64,000 bases of DNA, taken from assembly GCF_001854475.1 (NCBI RefSeq), contig NZ_MNAN01000028.1:165640-229639 (forward strand). The letters run 5' to 3'. Of the stretch, positions 38,070 through 47,940 are shown piece after piece. A program made the position numbers and the translations under genes. Positions within the stretch are counted from its first letter, which is position 1; each line of letters begins with the position of its first letter. This stretch comes from Pseudoalteromonas byunsanensis. Its GTDB lineage: Bacteria > Pseudomonadota > Gammaproteobacteria > Enterobacterales > Alteromonadaceae. The notes below the pieces were generated by a model. That model was not told where the DNA came from. It saw nothing but the letters and a program-made list of their open reading frames with translations, and did no database searches.

Positions 38070-38086
38070 AACAGGTCAGACCTGTC
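38070..38086. promoter_or_regulatory. FadR-like palindromic operator before fadIJ
   Basis: ACAGGTCAGACCTGT (38071-38085) is a perfect inverted repeat with the GGTC-N-GACC core typical of FadR sites. It lies 3 bp after a possible -10 box TAAAAT (38062-38067) and ends before the GGGAG ribosome site, so a bound protein would cover the likely transcription start. FadR as the binder is inferred. Confidence 0.55.
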
Positions 38087-38103
38087 AGCGGGAGAGCATA
38101 TTA

Positions 38104-39414
38104 ATGTCTGAGCAAAATATTCTAAAAACAACGAAAGGCGACCGTATCGCGATTGTAAGTGGGTTACGTACTCCATTCGCTAAACAAGCTACGGCGTTCC
38201 ATCATGTACCAGCACTGGACTTAGGTAAGTTGGTAGTGAACGAAATGCTTGAGCGTTTAAACTTTGATAAAAATGAAATAGATCAATTGGTATTCGGGCA
38301 AGTTGTGCAAATGCCAGAAGCGCCAAACATCGCTCGTGAGATTGTGCTGGGAACGGGTATGCCAGTATCTGTTGATGCTTATTCTGTCTCACGTGCCTGC
38401 GCAACCAGTTTTCAAGCGATTGCCAATGTGGCTGAATCAATCATTGCAGGGTCTGCGACAGTAGGTATAGCAGGTGGTGCAGATTCATCTTCGGTGTTGC
38501 CAATCGGAGTGAGTAAAAAGCTTGCTGGTAGCCTAGTGGACTTGAACAAGGCACGTACCTTAGGTCAGCGCCTAAAGATTTTCTCAAAATTACGTTTAAA
38601 AGACTTATTGCCAGTTCCACCTGCGGTCGCCGAATACTCAACGGGGTTATCAATGGGGCAGACTGCTGAACAGATGGCCAAAACTCATGGTATCAGCCGT
38701 GCAGATCAGGATGCTATGGCACACCGTTCACACTCGCTGGCAGCAAAAGCGTGGGCTGATGGGTTATTGGCGGATGAAGTTATGACTGCACATGTACCAC
38801 CTTATAAGTCATTTATTGAACAAGATAATAATATTCGCACCAACTCATCATTAGAGGGGTACGCTAAACTTAAGCCCGTATTTGATAGAGTTCATGGTTC
38901 AGTTACAGCAGCAAATGCAACTCCGTTAACAGACGGTGCAGCGGCAGTACTTATGATGAGTGAGAGCAAAGCAAAAGCGTTAGGTTATGACATTCTGGGT
39001 TATGTTCGCAGCTTTGCATTCTCTGCGATAGGTGTACACGAAGATATGCTTATGGGGCCTGCTCACTCTACGCCTATAGCACTAGACAGAGCTGGTATTA
39101 GCTTGCAAGATTTAGATTTAATTGAAATGCACGAAGCATTTGCCGCGCAGGCACTGGCAAACATGAAAATGTTTGGCTCTGATAAGTTTGCGCAAGAAAA
39201 GCTAGGTCGTTCAAAGGCGATCGGTGAAATTGATATGGATAAATTTAACGTTAACGGCGGCTCATTAGCATATGGTCACCCATTTGCGGCAACAGGCGCA
39301 CGTTTGATCACGCAAAGCTTGTATGAGTTAAAACGTCGTGGCGGCGGCTTAGCACTAACCACGGCCTGTGCGGCGGGTGGTTTGGGTGCAGCCTTTGTAT
39401 TGGAGAGCGCGTAA
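38104..39414 (+). CDS. fadI: FadI, 3-ketoacyl-CoA thiolase
   Basis: Thiolase of the FadIJ beta-oxidation complex: cleaves 3-ketoacyl-CoA to acetyl-CoA and a shortened acyl-CoA. The 436-residue length fits FadI rather than FadA (about 390). The nucleophile Cys is in [10 protein letters not shown], the second site in [19 protein letters not shown], and the base Cys in [12 protein letters not shown]. It overlaps fadJ by one base (TAATG). Confidence 0.96.
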   Translation: MSEQNILKTTKGDRIAIVSGLRTPFAKQATAFHHVPALDLGKLVVNEMLERLNFDKNEIDQLVFGQVVQMPEAPNIAREIVLGTGMPVSVDAYSVSRACATSFQAIANVAESIIAGSATVGIAGGADSSSVLPIGVSKKLAGSLVDLNKARTLGQRLKIFSKLRLKDLLPVPPAVAEYSTGLSMGQTAEQMAKTHGISRADQDAMAHRSHSLAAKAWADGLLADEVMTAHVPPYKSFIEQDNNIRTNSSLEGYAKLKPVFDRVHGSVTAANATPLTDGAAAVLMMSESKAKALGYDILGYVRSFAFSAIGVHEDMLMGPAHSTPIALDRAGISLQDLDLIEMHEAFAAQALANMKMFGSDKFAQEKLGRSKAIGEIDMDKFNVNGGSLAYGHPFAATGARLITQSLYELKRRGGGLALTTACAAGGLGAAFVLESA

Positions 39415-41597
39415 TGTCAGTATTTAGTTATGAATTAAACGAAAGACGAGTAGCTATCGTCACCATCGATGTGCCGGGTGAAAAAATGAATACCCTGCGC
39501 GATAGTTTTGCCGAGGATTTATTGGCAATACTAAAACAAGGACGCGATGATAATATTACCGGAATGGTATTTATCAGTGGCAAAAGTGATAACTTCATTG
39601 CGGGCGCGGATATAAAAATGTTGGATAGCGCAAAAACGCGTGAAGATGCATTAGCTTTGTCTGAAATGTGTCAACAAGCGTTCTTCACCATGAAAAAACA
39701 GCCATACCCAACGGTTGCTGCAATTCATGGGGCTGCGCTCGGTGGTGGTTTAGAGTTTGCTTTAGCGTGTGATTACCGAGTGTGTACTGACAGTGACATT
39801 ACCAAGCTGGGCTTACCTGAAGTACAACTTGGTTTATTGCCAGGTGGTGGAGGAACTCAACGTTTACCAAAGCTTGTGGGTATTCAAAAAGCACTAGAGT
39901 GGATGTTAACAGGCAAGCAGATCCGCGCAAAACAGGCCAAAAAATCAGGCTTAGTTAACGATTGTGTACCATCGAGTATACTGTTACCAGTTGCCGCAGA
40001 AATGGCGACCAAAGGTAAAGCTAAATCAGCTAAACCTCGTTTAGATAGACTTAGTCAACTACTTGAATCAAACCCATTTGGTCGTAATATCATCTTCAAA
40101 AAAGCACAAGAAAATGTGCTTAAAAAGACTGGTGGTCATTATCCTGCACCGCTTAACATTATTAAGGCTGTACGTGCTTCGATAGAATTAGATGAACTTA
40201 AAGCATATAAAACTGAGGCAGAAGGGTTCGCTGATTTGGTTATGACAGATGTCTCAAAAGCACTGCGCGGTATTTTCTTTGCTACCACTGAAATGAAAAA
40301 AGAGTGGAAGAATGATGATGTTGCACCTATTGCACGCACCGCAGTTCTTGGTGGTGGCTTGATGGGGGCAGGTATTGCTCACGTGAGCGCGGTTAAAGCG
40401 GGTGCTTTGGTACGAGTAAAAGACGTTGCACAGCAAGGCATCGCAAATGCAATGAATTACAGCTACAAAATTTTGTCTAAGCGCCAAAAGCGTCGCATCA
40501 TGACAGAAGCACAGCTACAACAAACAATGAACCGTATCACGGGTACTACAGATTATTCTGGCTTTAAACATGTTGATATGGTTATTGAAGCCGTATTTGA
40601 AGATCTTAAGCTTAAACAAGGCATGGTGGCTGATATTGAACAACACTGTCAAAAAGAAACCATTTTTGCCAGTAATACCTCATCGTTACCGATAGCCCAA
40701 ATTGCTGAAAAAGCAGCGCGTGCAGAAAATGTGATAGGTCTGCATTACTTCTCTCCGGTAGAGAAAATGCCTCTGGTTGAAATCATTCCTCATGCAGGCA
40801 CCTCGGATCAGACTATTGCTCGTACGGTTAATTTTGCACGCAAACAGGGTAAAACGCCGATCGTGGTAAAAGACAAAGCAGGCTTTTACGTCAACCGTAT
40901 CTTAGCGCCTTATGTTAATGAAGCAGCAAATTTATTGCTAGCAGGTGAGCCAATCGAAAAAATAGACCAAGCATTAGTTGAGTTTGGCTTCCCTGTAGGA
41001 CCATTGGCGTTGCTTGATGAAGTGGGTATTGATATCGGTTCTAAGATTGCTCCTATTTTAGAAAAAGAGCTAGGAGAGCGTTTTAAAGCGCCCACTGCTT
41101 TTGATCGACTAATAGATGCAAAACGTTTAGGTCGAAAAACCGGAAGAGGTTTTTACAGCTACGATAAGAAAGATAAAAAAGTGGATGAGTCGGTATACGA
41201 ATTACTGGGTATTACCACAAGTCCACGTTTGAACAAACAAGAAATTGCTAGTCGCTGTGTGGCACAGATGCTCAATGAGGCAGCACGTTGTTTAGATGAA
41301 GGCATTATTGCAAGCCCTCGTGATGGTGATATTGGCGCTATCTTTGGCATCGGCTTTCCGCCATTCCTAGGTGGCCCGTTCAGCTACATGGATAAGCGCG
41401 GTGTTAGCAAGGTTTGTTCAGAATTGTCGACTTATGCCTCAGATAACCCGGTATTTACTCCAGCAGAGCCGTTGATGAGAATGGCTGAAAAAGGTGCGAA
41501 GTTTTACCAAGATGTGAAACCTGCATTGAGTGAAGTGAGCAAATCACACTCTCAAGAAACATCTAAGTCAAGCGAAGAACAGACCGAAACACCGTAA
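39414..41597 (+). CDS. fadJ: FadJ, multifunctional beta-oxidation alpha subunit
   Basis: A 727-residue fusion with an N-terminal enoyl-CoA hydratase (crotonase) half (oxyanion and glutamate motifs FIAGADIKML, GAALGGGLEFALACDYR) and a C-terminal 3-hydroxyacyl-CoA dehydrogenase (NAD loop AVLGGGLMGAGIAHVSA near residue 310; catalytic His in LHYFSPVEKMPLVEII). Hydrates and oxidises acyl-CoA intermediates with FadI. The Lys/Ser/Glu-rich C-terminal tail is not conserved. Confidence 0.96.
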   Translation: MSVFSYELNERRVAIVTIDVPGEKMNTLRDSFAEDLLAILKQGRDDNITGMVFISGKSDNFIAGADIKMLDSAKTREDALALSEMCQQAFFTMKKQPYPTVAAIHGAALGGGLEFALACDYRVCTDSDITKLGLPEVQLGLLPGGGGTQRLPKLVGIQKALEWMLTGKQIRAKQAKKSGLVNDCVPSSILLPVAAEMATKGKAKSAKPRLDRLSQLLESNPFGRNIIFKKAQENVLKKTGGHYPAPLNIIKAVRASIELDELKAYKTEAEGFADLVMTDVSKALRGIFFATTEMKKEWKNDDVAPIARTAVLGGGLMGAGIAHVSAVKAGALVRVKDVAQQGIANAMNYSYKILSKRQKRRIMTEAQLQQTMNRITGTTDYSGFKHVDMVIEAVFEDLKLKQGMVADIEQHCQKETIFASNTSSLPIAQIAEKAARAENVIGLHYFSPVEKMPLVEIIPHAGTSDQTIARTVNFARKQGKTPIVVKDKAGFYVNRILAPYVNEAANLLLAGEPIEKIDQALVEFGFPVGPLALLDEVGIDIGSKIAPILEKELGERFKAPTAFDRLIDAKRLGRKTGRGFYSYDKKDKKVDESVYELLGITTSPRLNKQEIASRCVAQMLNEAARCLDEGIIASPRDGDIGAIFGIGFPPFLGGPFSYMDKRGVSKVCSELSTYASDNPVFTPAEPLMRMAEKGAKFYQDVKPALSEVSKSHSQETSKSSEEQTETP

Positions 41598-41632
41598 ACG
41601 TTAATTTTAAGACTATTGTTCAAAGTGTTACG

Positions 41633-41667
41633 AAAAGGGAATACACCTAACGGTGTGTTCCCTTTTT
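41633..41667 (+). terminator. Rho-independent terminator after fadJ
   Basis: AAAAGGGAATACACC, loop TAAC, GGTGTGTTCCCTTTT then T: a 15-bp stem with a single G-U pair and a T-run. Confidence 0.94.
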
Positions 41668-41763
41668 ATATTGCACTGTTAAAGACAGAGAAGGCTGGCA
41701 TTTTTTGCTGTCATGTATTTATTAGCTACACTTACGCTAACACTTTAGCTTGGATGCAATGTT

Positions 41764-43287
41764 ATGGAACGGCGTTTTTACTGGCAGTTAGGTGTATTGT
41801 TATTGTTAACAATCATAGTCAATTTAGCGCTGTTTTATTGGAATACTGTTGCTGTCCAAAAATCAGAGCAGCTCAACTCAAACTGGCAACAAATCACCAG
41901 CAGTAATCTCGAAAAAGCAGTGTTGCTCGCCAAGTTGGATCAGAGCATGGGTTATGGGGGGTTTATTCACCATTTCAAAAATTATGTTCTGCGCCGTGAC
42001 TCCAGCTATCTACTGAGTGTGCAAACAGATCTGGCAAAAGTATATGACCACATTCATGCCTTGAGAAAACTCAAACTTTCAGACGAAGAAATATCAGCAA
42101 TTGATATTATTGAAAGTACAGTTCGAACCTATGCTCAAAAATTCTCTGAAGTTCAGTCTGAAAGATTTAAAAGGTTGGGGGTTGAGCAGTTAGATGAGCA
42201 AGTGCGTGTTGATGATTACAGTGCTGAACGTGCACAGGAGAGTTTAAGAGCAAGCTTACGTAACAGTTATGAACATGCGCTGATCTTACAGGCTAAGCTT
42301 CGCAATGAGACTTTATCTACCATAAGACTAGGTGCATTTGTGGTCTCTCCCATTGTGTGTTTTGCTGCAATACTCAATATGATTGCATTGTGGCGTATAG
42401 CTGTATTGTTTCGAGAAAGAGACGTGCTATTTGAAGTGACACCTGATTCCATACTTTATTGCGACAAGCAAGGGCACATTACTCATGTGAATAAGGCGAT
42501 GGAAGAGTTGTTTGGCTACAGTAAAGCACAGTTACTTAGTATGAAGGTTGAGGACTTGATCCCTGAGTCTAATCGCACACGACATATCAACTTGAGGCAA
42601 GGTTATTCAGGCAATTCCAAGCTGCGACACAGTAAAAAAGACGGATTAAGCATTATCGGTTTGCACAGAAATGGCACGTTGTTGCCACTGGATATAGCCA
42701 TCGCCAGTGTAAACCATGGCGCGAAGGATTTTTCAATCGCTATCGTAAGAGATATCACACAGGAAGAGGAATTAGTAATCAAGGCTGAACGAGATTATTT
42801 GACGGGCGTGTATAACCGTAGGCATGCCTACTCACTGTTGGAGGATGAATTGATCCGAGCTAACCGCTATCGTCGCGCGTTGTCGGTATTGCTAATCGAT
42901 CTTGATAATTTTAAACCGTTAAATGATCAACAAGGGCATTTAGCTGGTGATATGGCGCTGAAACATTTGTGCGAGTTTTTGACTGGATCAGCTCGACCAA
43001 CAGATGTTATAGGGCGTTGGGGAGGAGATGAGTTTTTGATTGTATGCCCCGAAACGGCTCATCTTAGCGCAATGAGCTTTGCGCAGCGTTTGGTCAAAGA
43101 GTTTGCTGAACAAGCAGAGCATGGTCTCACACTGAGTATTGGTGTAGTAGCTTATGATTTTGTCAGTGACCAACTTAGTGCGAACGATTGTGTTGATCAG
43201 GCTGATGCTGCTTTGTACCGAGCAAAAAGTCGAGGTCGGGATCAGGCTGTCATGTTTGAGGTAGACCTGATGATGACATCAAACTAG
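41764..43287 (+). CDS. Membrane diguanylate cyclase with PAS domain
   Basis: A 507-residue c-di-GMP synthase: membrane segment (about 8-25), periplasmic helical sensor (26-190; contains MGYGGFIHHFKNYVLRRD), second membrane segment (about 195-215), PAS domain (about 220-340; LFEVTPDSILYCDKQGHITHVN), and a GGDEF domain. The catalytic GGDEF at residues 420-424 is intact, and an inhibitory I-site RPTD lies exactly five residues upstream, so product feedback is expected. No EAL domain is present. It is a single-gene unit. Confidence 0.93.
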   Translation: MERRFYWQLGVLLLLTIIVNLALFYWNTVAVQKSEQLNSNWQQITSSNLEKAVLLAKLDQSMGYGGFIHHFKNYVLRRDSSYLLSVQTDLAKVYDHIHALRKLKLSDEEISAIDIIESTVRTYAQKFSEVQSERFKRLGVEQLDEQVRVDDYSAERAQESLRASLRNSYEHALILQAKLRNETLSTIRLGAFVVSPIVCFAAILNMIALWRIAVLFRERDVLFEVTPDSILYCDKQGHITHVNKAMEELFGYSKAQLLSMKVEDLIPESNRTRHINLRQGYSGNSKLRHSKKDGLSIIGLHRNGTLLPLDIAIASVNHGAKDFSIAIVRDITQEEELVIKAERDYLTGVYNRRHAYSLLEDELIRANRYRRALSVLLIDLDNFKPLNDQQGHLAGDMALKHLCEFLTGSARPTDVIGRWGGDEFLIVCPETAHLSAMSFAQRLVKEFAEQAEHGLTLSIGVVAYDFVSDQLSANDCVDQADAALYRAKSRGRDQAVMFEVDLMMTSN

Positions 43288-43359
43288 AGGTTTTTACTTC
43301 CTGTCCAAAAGTACGTACAATCTGCGGCCATTAAACAACACATGGTTTGCTCGTAGTTA

Positions 43360-43914
43360 ATGCATCACATCAGCGATCTGATCACTATCTTTGATCAACT
43401 ATTTTCAACTCAATATAACACACGACTTGTAAAGGGAGATGATGAACCTATTTATGTCCCTGCGAATGAACACTGTGATCACCATCAAGTCGCATTTGCC
43501 CATGGGTTTTATGCCAGTGCACTGCATGAAATTGCGCATTGGCTGGTGGCTGGGGCAAAACGCCGAGAGTTAGAAGATTATGGCTATTGGTACTGTCCAG
43601 ATGGCCGTGATAAAGCAAAACAGCTTGAGTTTGAAAATGTTGAAGTGAAACCTCAGGCCATAGAATGGGCTTTGAGCGTTGCAGCAGGGTTTGATTTTAA
43701 CGTCTCGGTAGATAACCTAAATGGTGAACAAACGTGTCGATTCGCCTTTCAAACGCGTGTACATAAGCAAGTCATCGAATTACTTGAGAACGGTTTTAAT
43801 GCTCGCACAGAGCTGTTACTCCGTGCGCTGAGCGATTTCTATAAAACCCCTTGGCCGCTTTCACAGGCGCAATTTAGTTGGCATTGTCCAAAGGAGCTTC
43901 TTGATGCAGTTTAA
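43360..43914 (+). CDS. epmC: EpmC (YfcM), elongation factor P hydroxylase
   Basis: A 184-residue protein of the YfcM family with the HEIAHWLVAG metal-binding motif and conserved GYWYCPDGRD. EpmC hydroxylates the beta-lysylated Lys of EF-P in E. coli. The partner genes epmA and epmB are not in the window. It overlaps the next gene by 11 bp, suggesting coupling. Confidence 0.94.
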   Translation: MHHISDLITIFDQLFSTQYNTRLVKGDDEPIYVPANEHCDHHQVAFAHGFYASALHEIAHWLVAGAKRRELEDYGYWYCPDGRDKAKQLEFENVEVKPQAIEWALSVAAGFDFNVSVDNLNGEQTCRFAFQTRVHKQVIELLENGFNARTELLLRALSDFYKTPWPLSQAQFSWHCPKELLDAV

Positions 43915-45031
43915 ACTTGGTTTGATCATTAACCCTGTGGCAGGTTTGGGGGGGAGTGTTGCTCTAAAAGGGAGCGATGGTGAAGAGACTGCACAGCAGG
44001 CTCTAGCTCTGGGAGCTATGCCAAAAGCGAATCAAAGGACCATGCTTGCCCTAGAACAATTGCTCACTCATAAAGCACAAATAGAAGTGTTTACGGCTAA
44101 TGGTGAAATGGGCGAAACAACCGCTAGAGCGCTTGGTTTTAAAACTCAAGTCGTATATCAGAGCAAAAAGCTGACCACTCCAGAGGATACTGAGCAAGCC
44201 GCTAAAGCTATGCTGGCATGTGGCGTTGATATGATTTTGTTTGCCGGAGGTGATGGCACTGCACGCAATATTTGTGCAGCGGTAGATGATAGTGTTCCGG
44301 TGCTTGGTGTACCAGCTGGCTGTAAAATTCATTCAGGCGTATATGCTATTACCCCCAAGGCGGCAGGGAGAGTGGTGGAGATGTTGGTAACCGGAGAGCT
44401 TGTTACCTTGTCTGAGGCTGATGTTATGGACATAGATGAAGAGGCCTTCCGTCAAGGCTCTGTTCGGGCGAAACGCTACGGCGAAATGCAAGTACCTTCA
44501 GAGCTGCGCTACGTACAAAGCGTCAAAAATGGCGGTAAAGAAAGTGACGAACTTGTACTGACTGATATCGCAGCGTACGTTATCAGTGAGATGGATGCAG
44601 ATACCCAATACATCATGGGGTCAGGCTCGACTGTCGCTGCCATTATGGAAGAGCTGGGTTTAGAAAATACCTTATTGGGTGTCGATCTTATTCAAGACCA
44701 GCAACTTGTTGCTCAGGATATGACTGCCAGCGAGTTATTAGCCAAAGTCAAAGGTGTGCCAACCAAATTGGTGATCACGCTCATCGGTGGTCAAGGTCAC
44801 ATTTTTGGCAGAGGTAATCAGCAACTTAGCCCAGCATTAATTAGAGCTATCGGTAAAGAAAACATCATTGTGGTAGCAACAAAAACTAAATTACAAGCGC
44901 TTCATGGTCGCCCACTTATTGCCGATACTGGCGATGAGCAATTAGATGACGCTCTGAGCGGTTATATCAAAGTGATCACAGGGTATAATGACCATGTGAT
45001 GTATGCCGTGGGCCATCCAGATTTAAACTAG
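43904..45031 (+). CDS. ATP-NAD kinase-like protein
   Basis: A 375-residue protein with an NAD-kinase/diacylglycerol-kinase fold: GGDGTARN loop preceded by ILFAGG, and a start GLIINPVAGLGG typical of the ATP-NAD/AcoX kinase group (PF01513-like). This group differs from canonical NadK (about 290 residues), and the true substrate is uncertain. The ATG at 43904 has AAGGAG 7 bp upstream; an in-frame TTG one codon earlier is less likely. It overlaps epmC and is followed by yfcL. Confidence 0.82.
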   Translation: MQFKLGLIINPVAGLGGSVALKGSDGEETAQQALALGAMPKANQRTMLALEQLLTHKAQIEVFTANGEMGETTARALGFKTQVVYQSKKLTTPEDTEQAAKAMLACGVDMILFAGGDGTARNICAAVDDSVPVLGVPAGCKIHSGVYAITPKAAGRVVEMLVTGELVTLSEADVMDIDEEAFRQGSVRAKRYGEMQVPSELRYVQSVKNGGKESDELVLTDIAAYVISEMDADTQYIMGSGSTVAAIMEELGLENTLLGVDLIQDQQLVAQDMTASELLAKVKGVPTKLVITLIGGQGHIFGRGNQQLSPALIRAIGKENIIVVATKTKLQALHGRPLIADTGDEQLDDALSGYIKVITGYNDHVMYAVGHPDLN

Positions 45032-45040
45032 GAGACACTT

Positions 45041-45319
45041 ATGTCATTTCAAGAATATGTAGATGCAGCACAACAGTTTTTTGATGCGCTGGTAGATAGG
45101 GCAACAGATGATGAGTTGTTTGCAGGTGGCTACTTACGTGGACATTTCGATTTAGCAGTGGGTTATGCGCAAGTTGCTGGTGAACAAATGAGTGTGCAAG
45201 AACTAAATGAAAGCGTAGAAAAAAGCCTAGTCAAAGCATATCACAGCGGAGAGCTCACTGAGGATGACAAAGCACATGTAGTTAATATTTGGGAACAAGT
45301 AAAGGCGTTAGCGGCTTAA
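45041..45319 (+). CDS. yfcL: YfcL family protein
   Basis: A 92-residue helical protein with the YfcL core VDRATDDELFAGGYLRGHFDLAVG; length equals the E. coli protein, which also neighbours yfcM (epmC). GGAG lies 9 bp before the ATG. Role unknown; the repeated pairing with epmC hints at translation-related work. Confidence 0.9.
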   Translation: MSFQEYVDAAQQFFDALVDRATDDELFAGGYLRGHFDLAVGYAQVAGEQMSVQELNESVEKSLVKAYHSGELTEDDKAHVVNIWEQVKALAA

Positions 45320-45379
45320 AAATTTATTCTCATTTTAAATTTTGTGCATATAATAGGTAATTTTTAAAAGGGACTTACT

Positions 45380-46462
45380 ATGCCTTATATGCCCAAAGCG
45401 CTGCTATTAACTAGCGCGCTATTTTGTTCAGCTGCGTTTGCACAATCAGATGTTCGTGAGCAATTTAATCAAAACTATCGCGCTTACCAGCAAGCTTATG
45501 AAAAGCAAGAAGATTTCAGAGAGATAGAGCAATACGCCAAGCTAGCTTATGAACAAGGTCGTACGGTATTTGGGGAGCAGTCAGAAAACACCGCAAATCT
45601 GGCTATTAACTACGCTAAATCAATAGCTTTTGATGACAAAGAAAAGGCACTGAATCTAATTGATGGTGCAATTGCGATATTAGAAAAGATACATGGCAAG
45701 AGCGCTGTTGAGTTAATCGATACTTATATCCTCAAAGTTGATTGGTTACTACCGAGTAAGGATCTCACCGCACGGGAGTACGTGTCTAAGGCGCTTGATA
45801 TTGCTAAACATCATGACAATAAATTGCTTGAGTCAAAAGTCTATTTCGAAGCTGCTAAGGCGTTTAATAGAGTACGGGATTACACCAGAGTAAAAAGCTA
45901 CTTAAGCTATGCTGATGAGATTAACCAGCAGCACTTGCCAAAAGACGCTGTCCATAGATTAACCGTTGATTTGTGGGTTGCCGAACTGCTCGCTGCTCGT
46001 AAGCAAAACAATAATGCTATCGATAAATTGAATCAAGTTGTCGCTGTGTTCGATGAGACGCTAGACTTTGATCACCCCATTGAACTGGTCGCTCATTCGC
46101 GTTTGGTTGGCCTATATGAAAAGCTTGGTAAACGCGAACAGGCAACGCGCCACTGTGTTGCTATAGCCAAAATGAAACCTTGGCAGGAAGATATTGAGCA
46201 AACGCCGTTATACAGAATAGAGCCTGAATATCCAACCAGAGCCGCAAGAGCACGTAAAGATGGGTGGGTTGATTTGGAGTTTACGGTAACGCCGGAGGGT
46301 TTTGTAGAGGATATTACCGTGTTGGACAAAGAGCATGGAGAAATGTTTGTAAAGAACTCCATCAAGGCATTAAAAGATTGGCGTTATGCGCCTAAGTTTG
46401 TGGATGGAGTGGCTGTGAGTGCGAGAACGTCGGTGCGATTGGCATTTAAGATGAGCCGCTAA
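45380..46462 (+). CDS. Secreted TonB C-terminal-domain protein with TPR-like repeats
   Basis: A 360-residue protein: cleavable signal peptide (MPYMPKALLLTSALFCSAAFA), an all-helical TPR-like region (about 25-270), and a C-terminal TonB domain (about 275-358; EPEYPTRAARARKDGWVDLEFTVTPEGFVEDITVL). True TonB has an N-terminal membrane anchor and a Pro-rich spacer; neither is seen here, so it cannot directly couple ExbBD energy. It may be a periplasmic adaptor. A second ATG is three codons downstream. Confidence 0.85.
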   Translation: MPYMPKALLLTSALFCSAAFAQSDVREQFNQNYRAYQQAYEKQEDFREIEQYAKLAYEQGRTVFGEQSENTANLAINYAKSIAFDDKEKALNLIDGAIAILEKIHGKSAVELIDTYILKVDWLLPSKDLTAREYVSKALDIAKHHDNKLLESKVYFEAAKAFNRVRDYTRVKSYLSYADEINQQHLPKDAVHRLTVDLWVAELLAARKQNNNAIDKLNQVVAVFDETLDFDHPIELVAHSRLVGLYEKLGKREQATRHCVAIAKMKPWQEDIEQTPLYRIEPEYPTRAARARKDGWVDLEFTVTPEGFVEDITVLDKEHGEMFVKNSIKALKDWRYAPKFVDGVAVSARTSVRLAFKMSR

Positions 46463-46576
46463 TGTTTAAATCACGCTATCAGCAAGAATGTTAAAAGCTC
46501 TACAATTCGGTTCTGATACACGATATTTGCTTGTCCATTGAGGTATTAGGATTAGGTATCAGGTGATTGAGAATAG

Positions 46577-46594
46577 GAGCCACGTTTGTGGCTC
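46577..46594. terminator. Hairpin between convergent genes
   Basis: GAGCCAC, loop GTTT, GTGGCTC: a 7-bp stem between the TonB-domain gene and the converging NRAMP-like gene, with only a short T-run on the plus strand (TTAT). Confidence 0.6.
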
Positions 46595-46603
46595 TTATCA
46601 TGA

Positions 46604-47833
46604 TCAAAATCGCCAGTATAAAAAAAGCAGCGTAAAACCAAACAAATACGCTAAGCCTAGCCAGCTTAGTAGCTTCATAAACCCTTGTGGCTGATTATCA
46701 ATCACCTTCATTAAACGAAAATTAAACCAAGCGAAGATAGGCGTGGTGACAAACGCCAGCGTCATCGCAAACGTTAGCATGTCTTTCAAGTTAGCTTTGA
46801 AAAATAATACTACAGTCATACCCAGTGCAGCTTGGAGTAATACCAGTAGTGACAGGGTGTATTTAGGGGTTGATTTTTGTGTTAACTGTAGTGATTCATT
46901 GAGCGTTCTGGCGTAACCATCTAATACCGTTAAAGTGGTGCCAAACATACATAAAAACGCAATCGCGGCAACCAGTGAATGAGACCATGCGCCAATAGTT
47001 TGCGTATACATGCTAATGAGTTGCTGACTAAAAGCGATTCCTGCCAGCTCAATCTTTGTGGCGCTGCCGTATTGAATGAGTACGCCCAAAGAGAAAAACA
47101 CCACGGCAAGTATTGCAGTCAGCCCATAACCAAGATTAAAGTCAAATAGGCCCTGTTTAAGAGTCAGTGCTGATGTTCTCGTTTTGGCTTTAAGCCAAAG
47201 GGAGTTAATAGCGGAGATCTCAATAGGCGCTGGCATCCATCCCATTAACACAACTAAAAAACCTAGCATGGCCATTTGAAATGGTTCAGGTGGATTTGCA
47301 GGCGGCGGGTTTGCGGCACCTTGTCCAATTGCAATACACAGCGCTGCGACGGTTGAGACGGTTAGCGTGAGCATGATCCACTTACTAGCCTTATCAAGCA
47401 GTTTATAGTGCCCTAACAACAAAATAGCGAGACATAAAGCCAAAATAGCAAAGCATAATACGGTGATGTCTATTGCCCAAGGCAGAGCATAGTGCAATAA
47501 ACTTGCAGTGAGTAATAATACCCCTGCGGTATTAACGATTGCGGCAATAATATTGAGAACAATAAAAGCGATAAAAACAGCCTTTCCTTGTTGCTGGTAA
47601 CCGGCCACTAAACTGCTTTTACTTAATAATGTGTATTCAACACCAAAGCGGAAAAAGGGATATTTGAGTATGTTTACAGCCAAAATTAACCACAGTAGTT
47701 GCCAACCGAACAGTGCGCCCGCTTGTGTGGCAGCGACCAAGTGAGAGCCGCCAATTGCGGCGGTTGCCATGAGAATGCCAGGACCAAGTGTGGCCCCAAC
47801 TGAATTGATTTTGTGTTTTAGCGCCAACAGCAC
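46604..47833 (-). CDS. NRAMP-like transporter with altered metal site
   Basis: A 409-residue, 11-segment protein of the NRAMP fold: GPGILMATAAIG start and TQAGALFGWQLLWLI in the first two segments. The metal ligands are not the usual ones: DPGN in segment 1 reads GGSH (residues 28-31), and MPHN in segment 6 reads MPAP (residues 200-203). So manganese or iron transport cannot be assumed. The start is GTG at 47833 with AAGGA 6 bp upstream. Confidence 0.85.
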   Translation of the reverse strand: MLLALKHKINSVGATLGPGILMATAAIGGSHLVAATQAGALFGWQLLWLILAVNILKYPFFRFGVEYTLLSKSSLVAGYQQQGKAVFIAFIVLNIIAAIVNTAGVLLLTASLLHYALPWAIDITVLCFAILALCLAILLLGHYKLLDKASKWIMLTLTVSTVAALCIAIGQGAANPPPANPPEPFQMAMLGFLVVLMGWMPAPIEISAINSLWLKAKTRTSALTLKQGLFDFNLGYGLTAILAVVFFSLGVLIQYGSATKIELAGIAFSQQLISMYTQTIGAWSHSLVAAIAFLCMFGTTLTVLDGYARTLNESLQLTQKSTPKYTLSLLVLLQAALGMTVVLFFKANLKDMLTFAMTLAFVTTPIFAWFNFRLMKVIDNQPQGFMKLLSWLGLAYLFGFTLLFLYWRF

Positions 47834-47940
47834 GATGATTCCTTATAATTTTTTGTGCCATAGTAGCGCTTGCGCTTTTAAAACTGAACAATTAGTTTAC
47901 ATATTTCGGTACTGCTCAAAAAGCCTAACAAAAAAACGCT

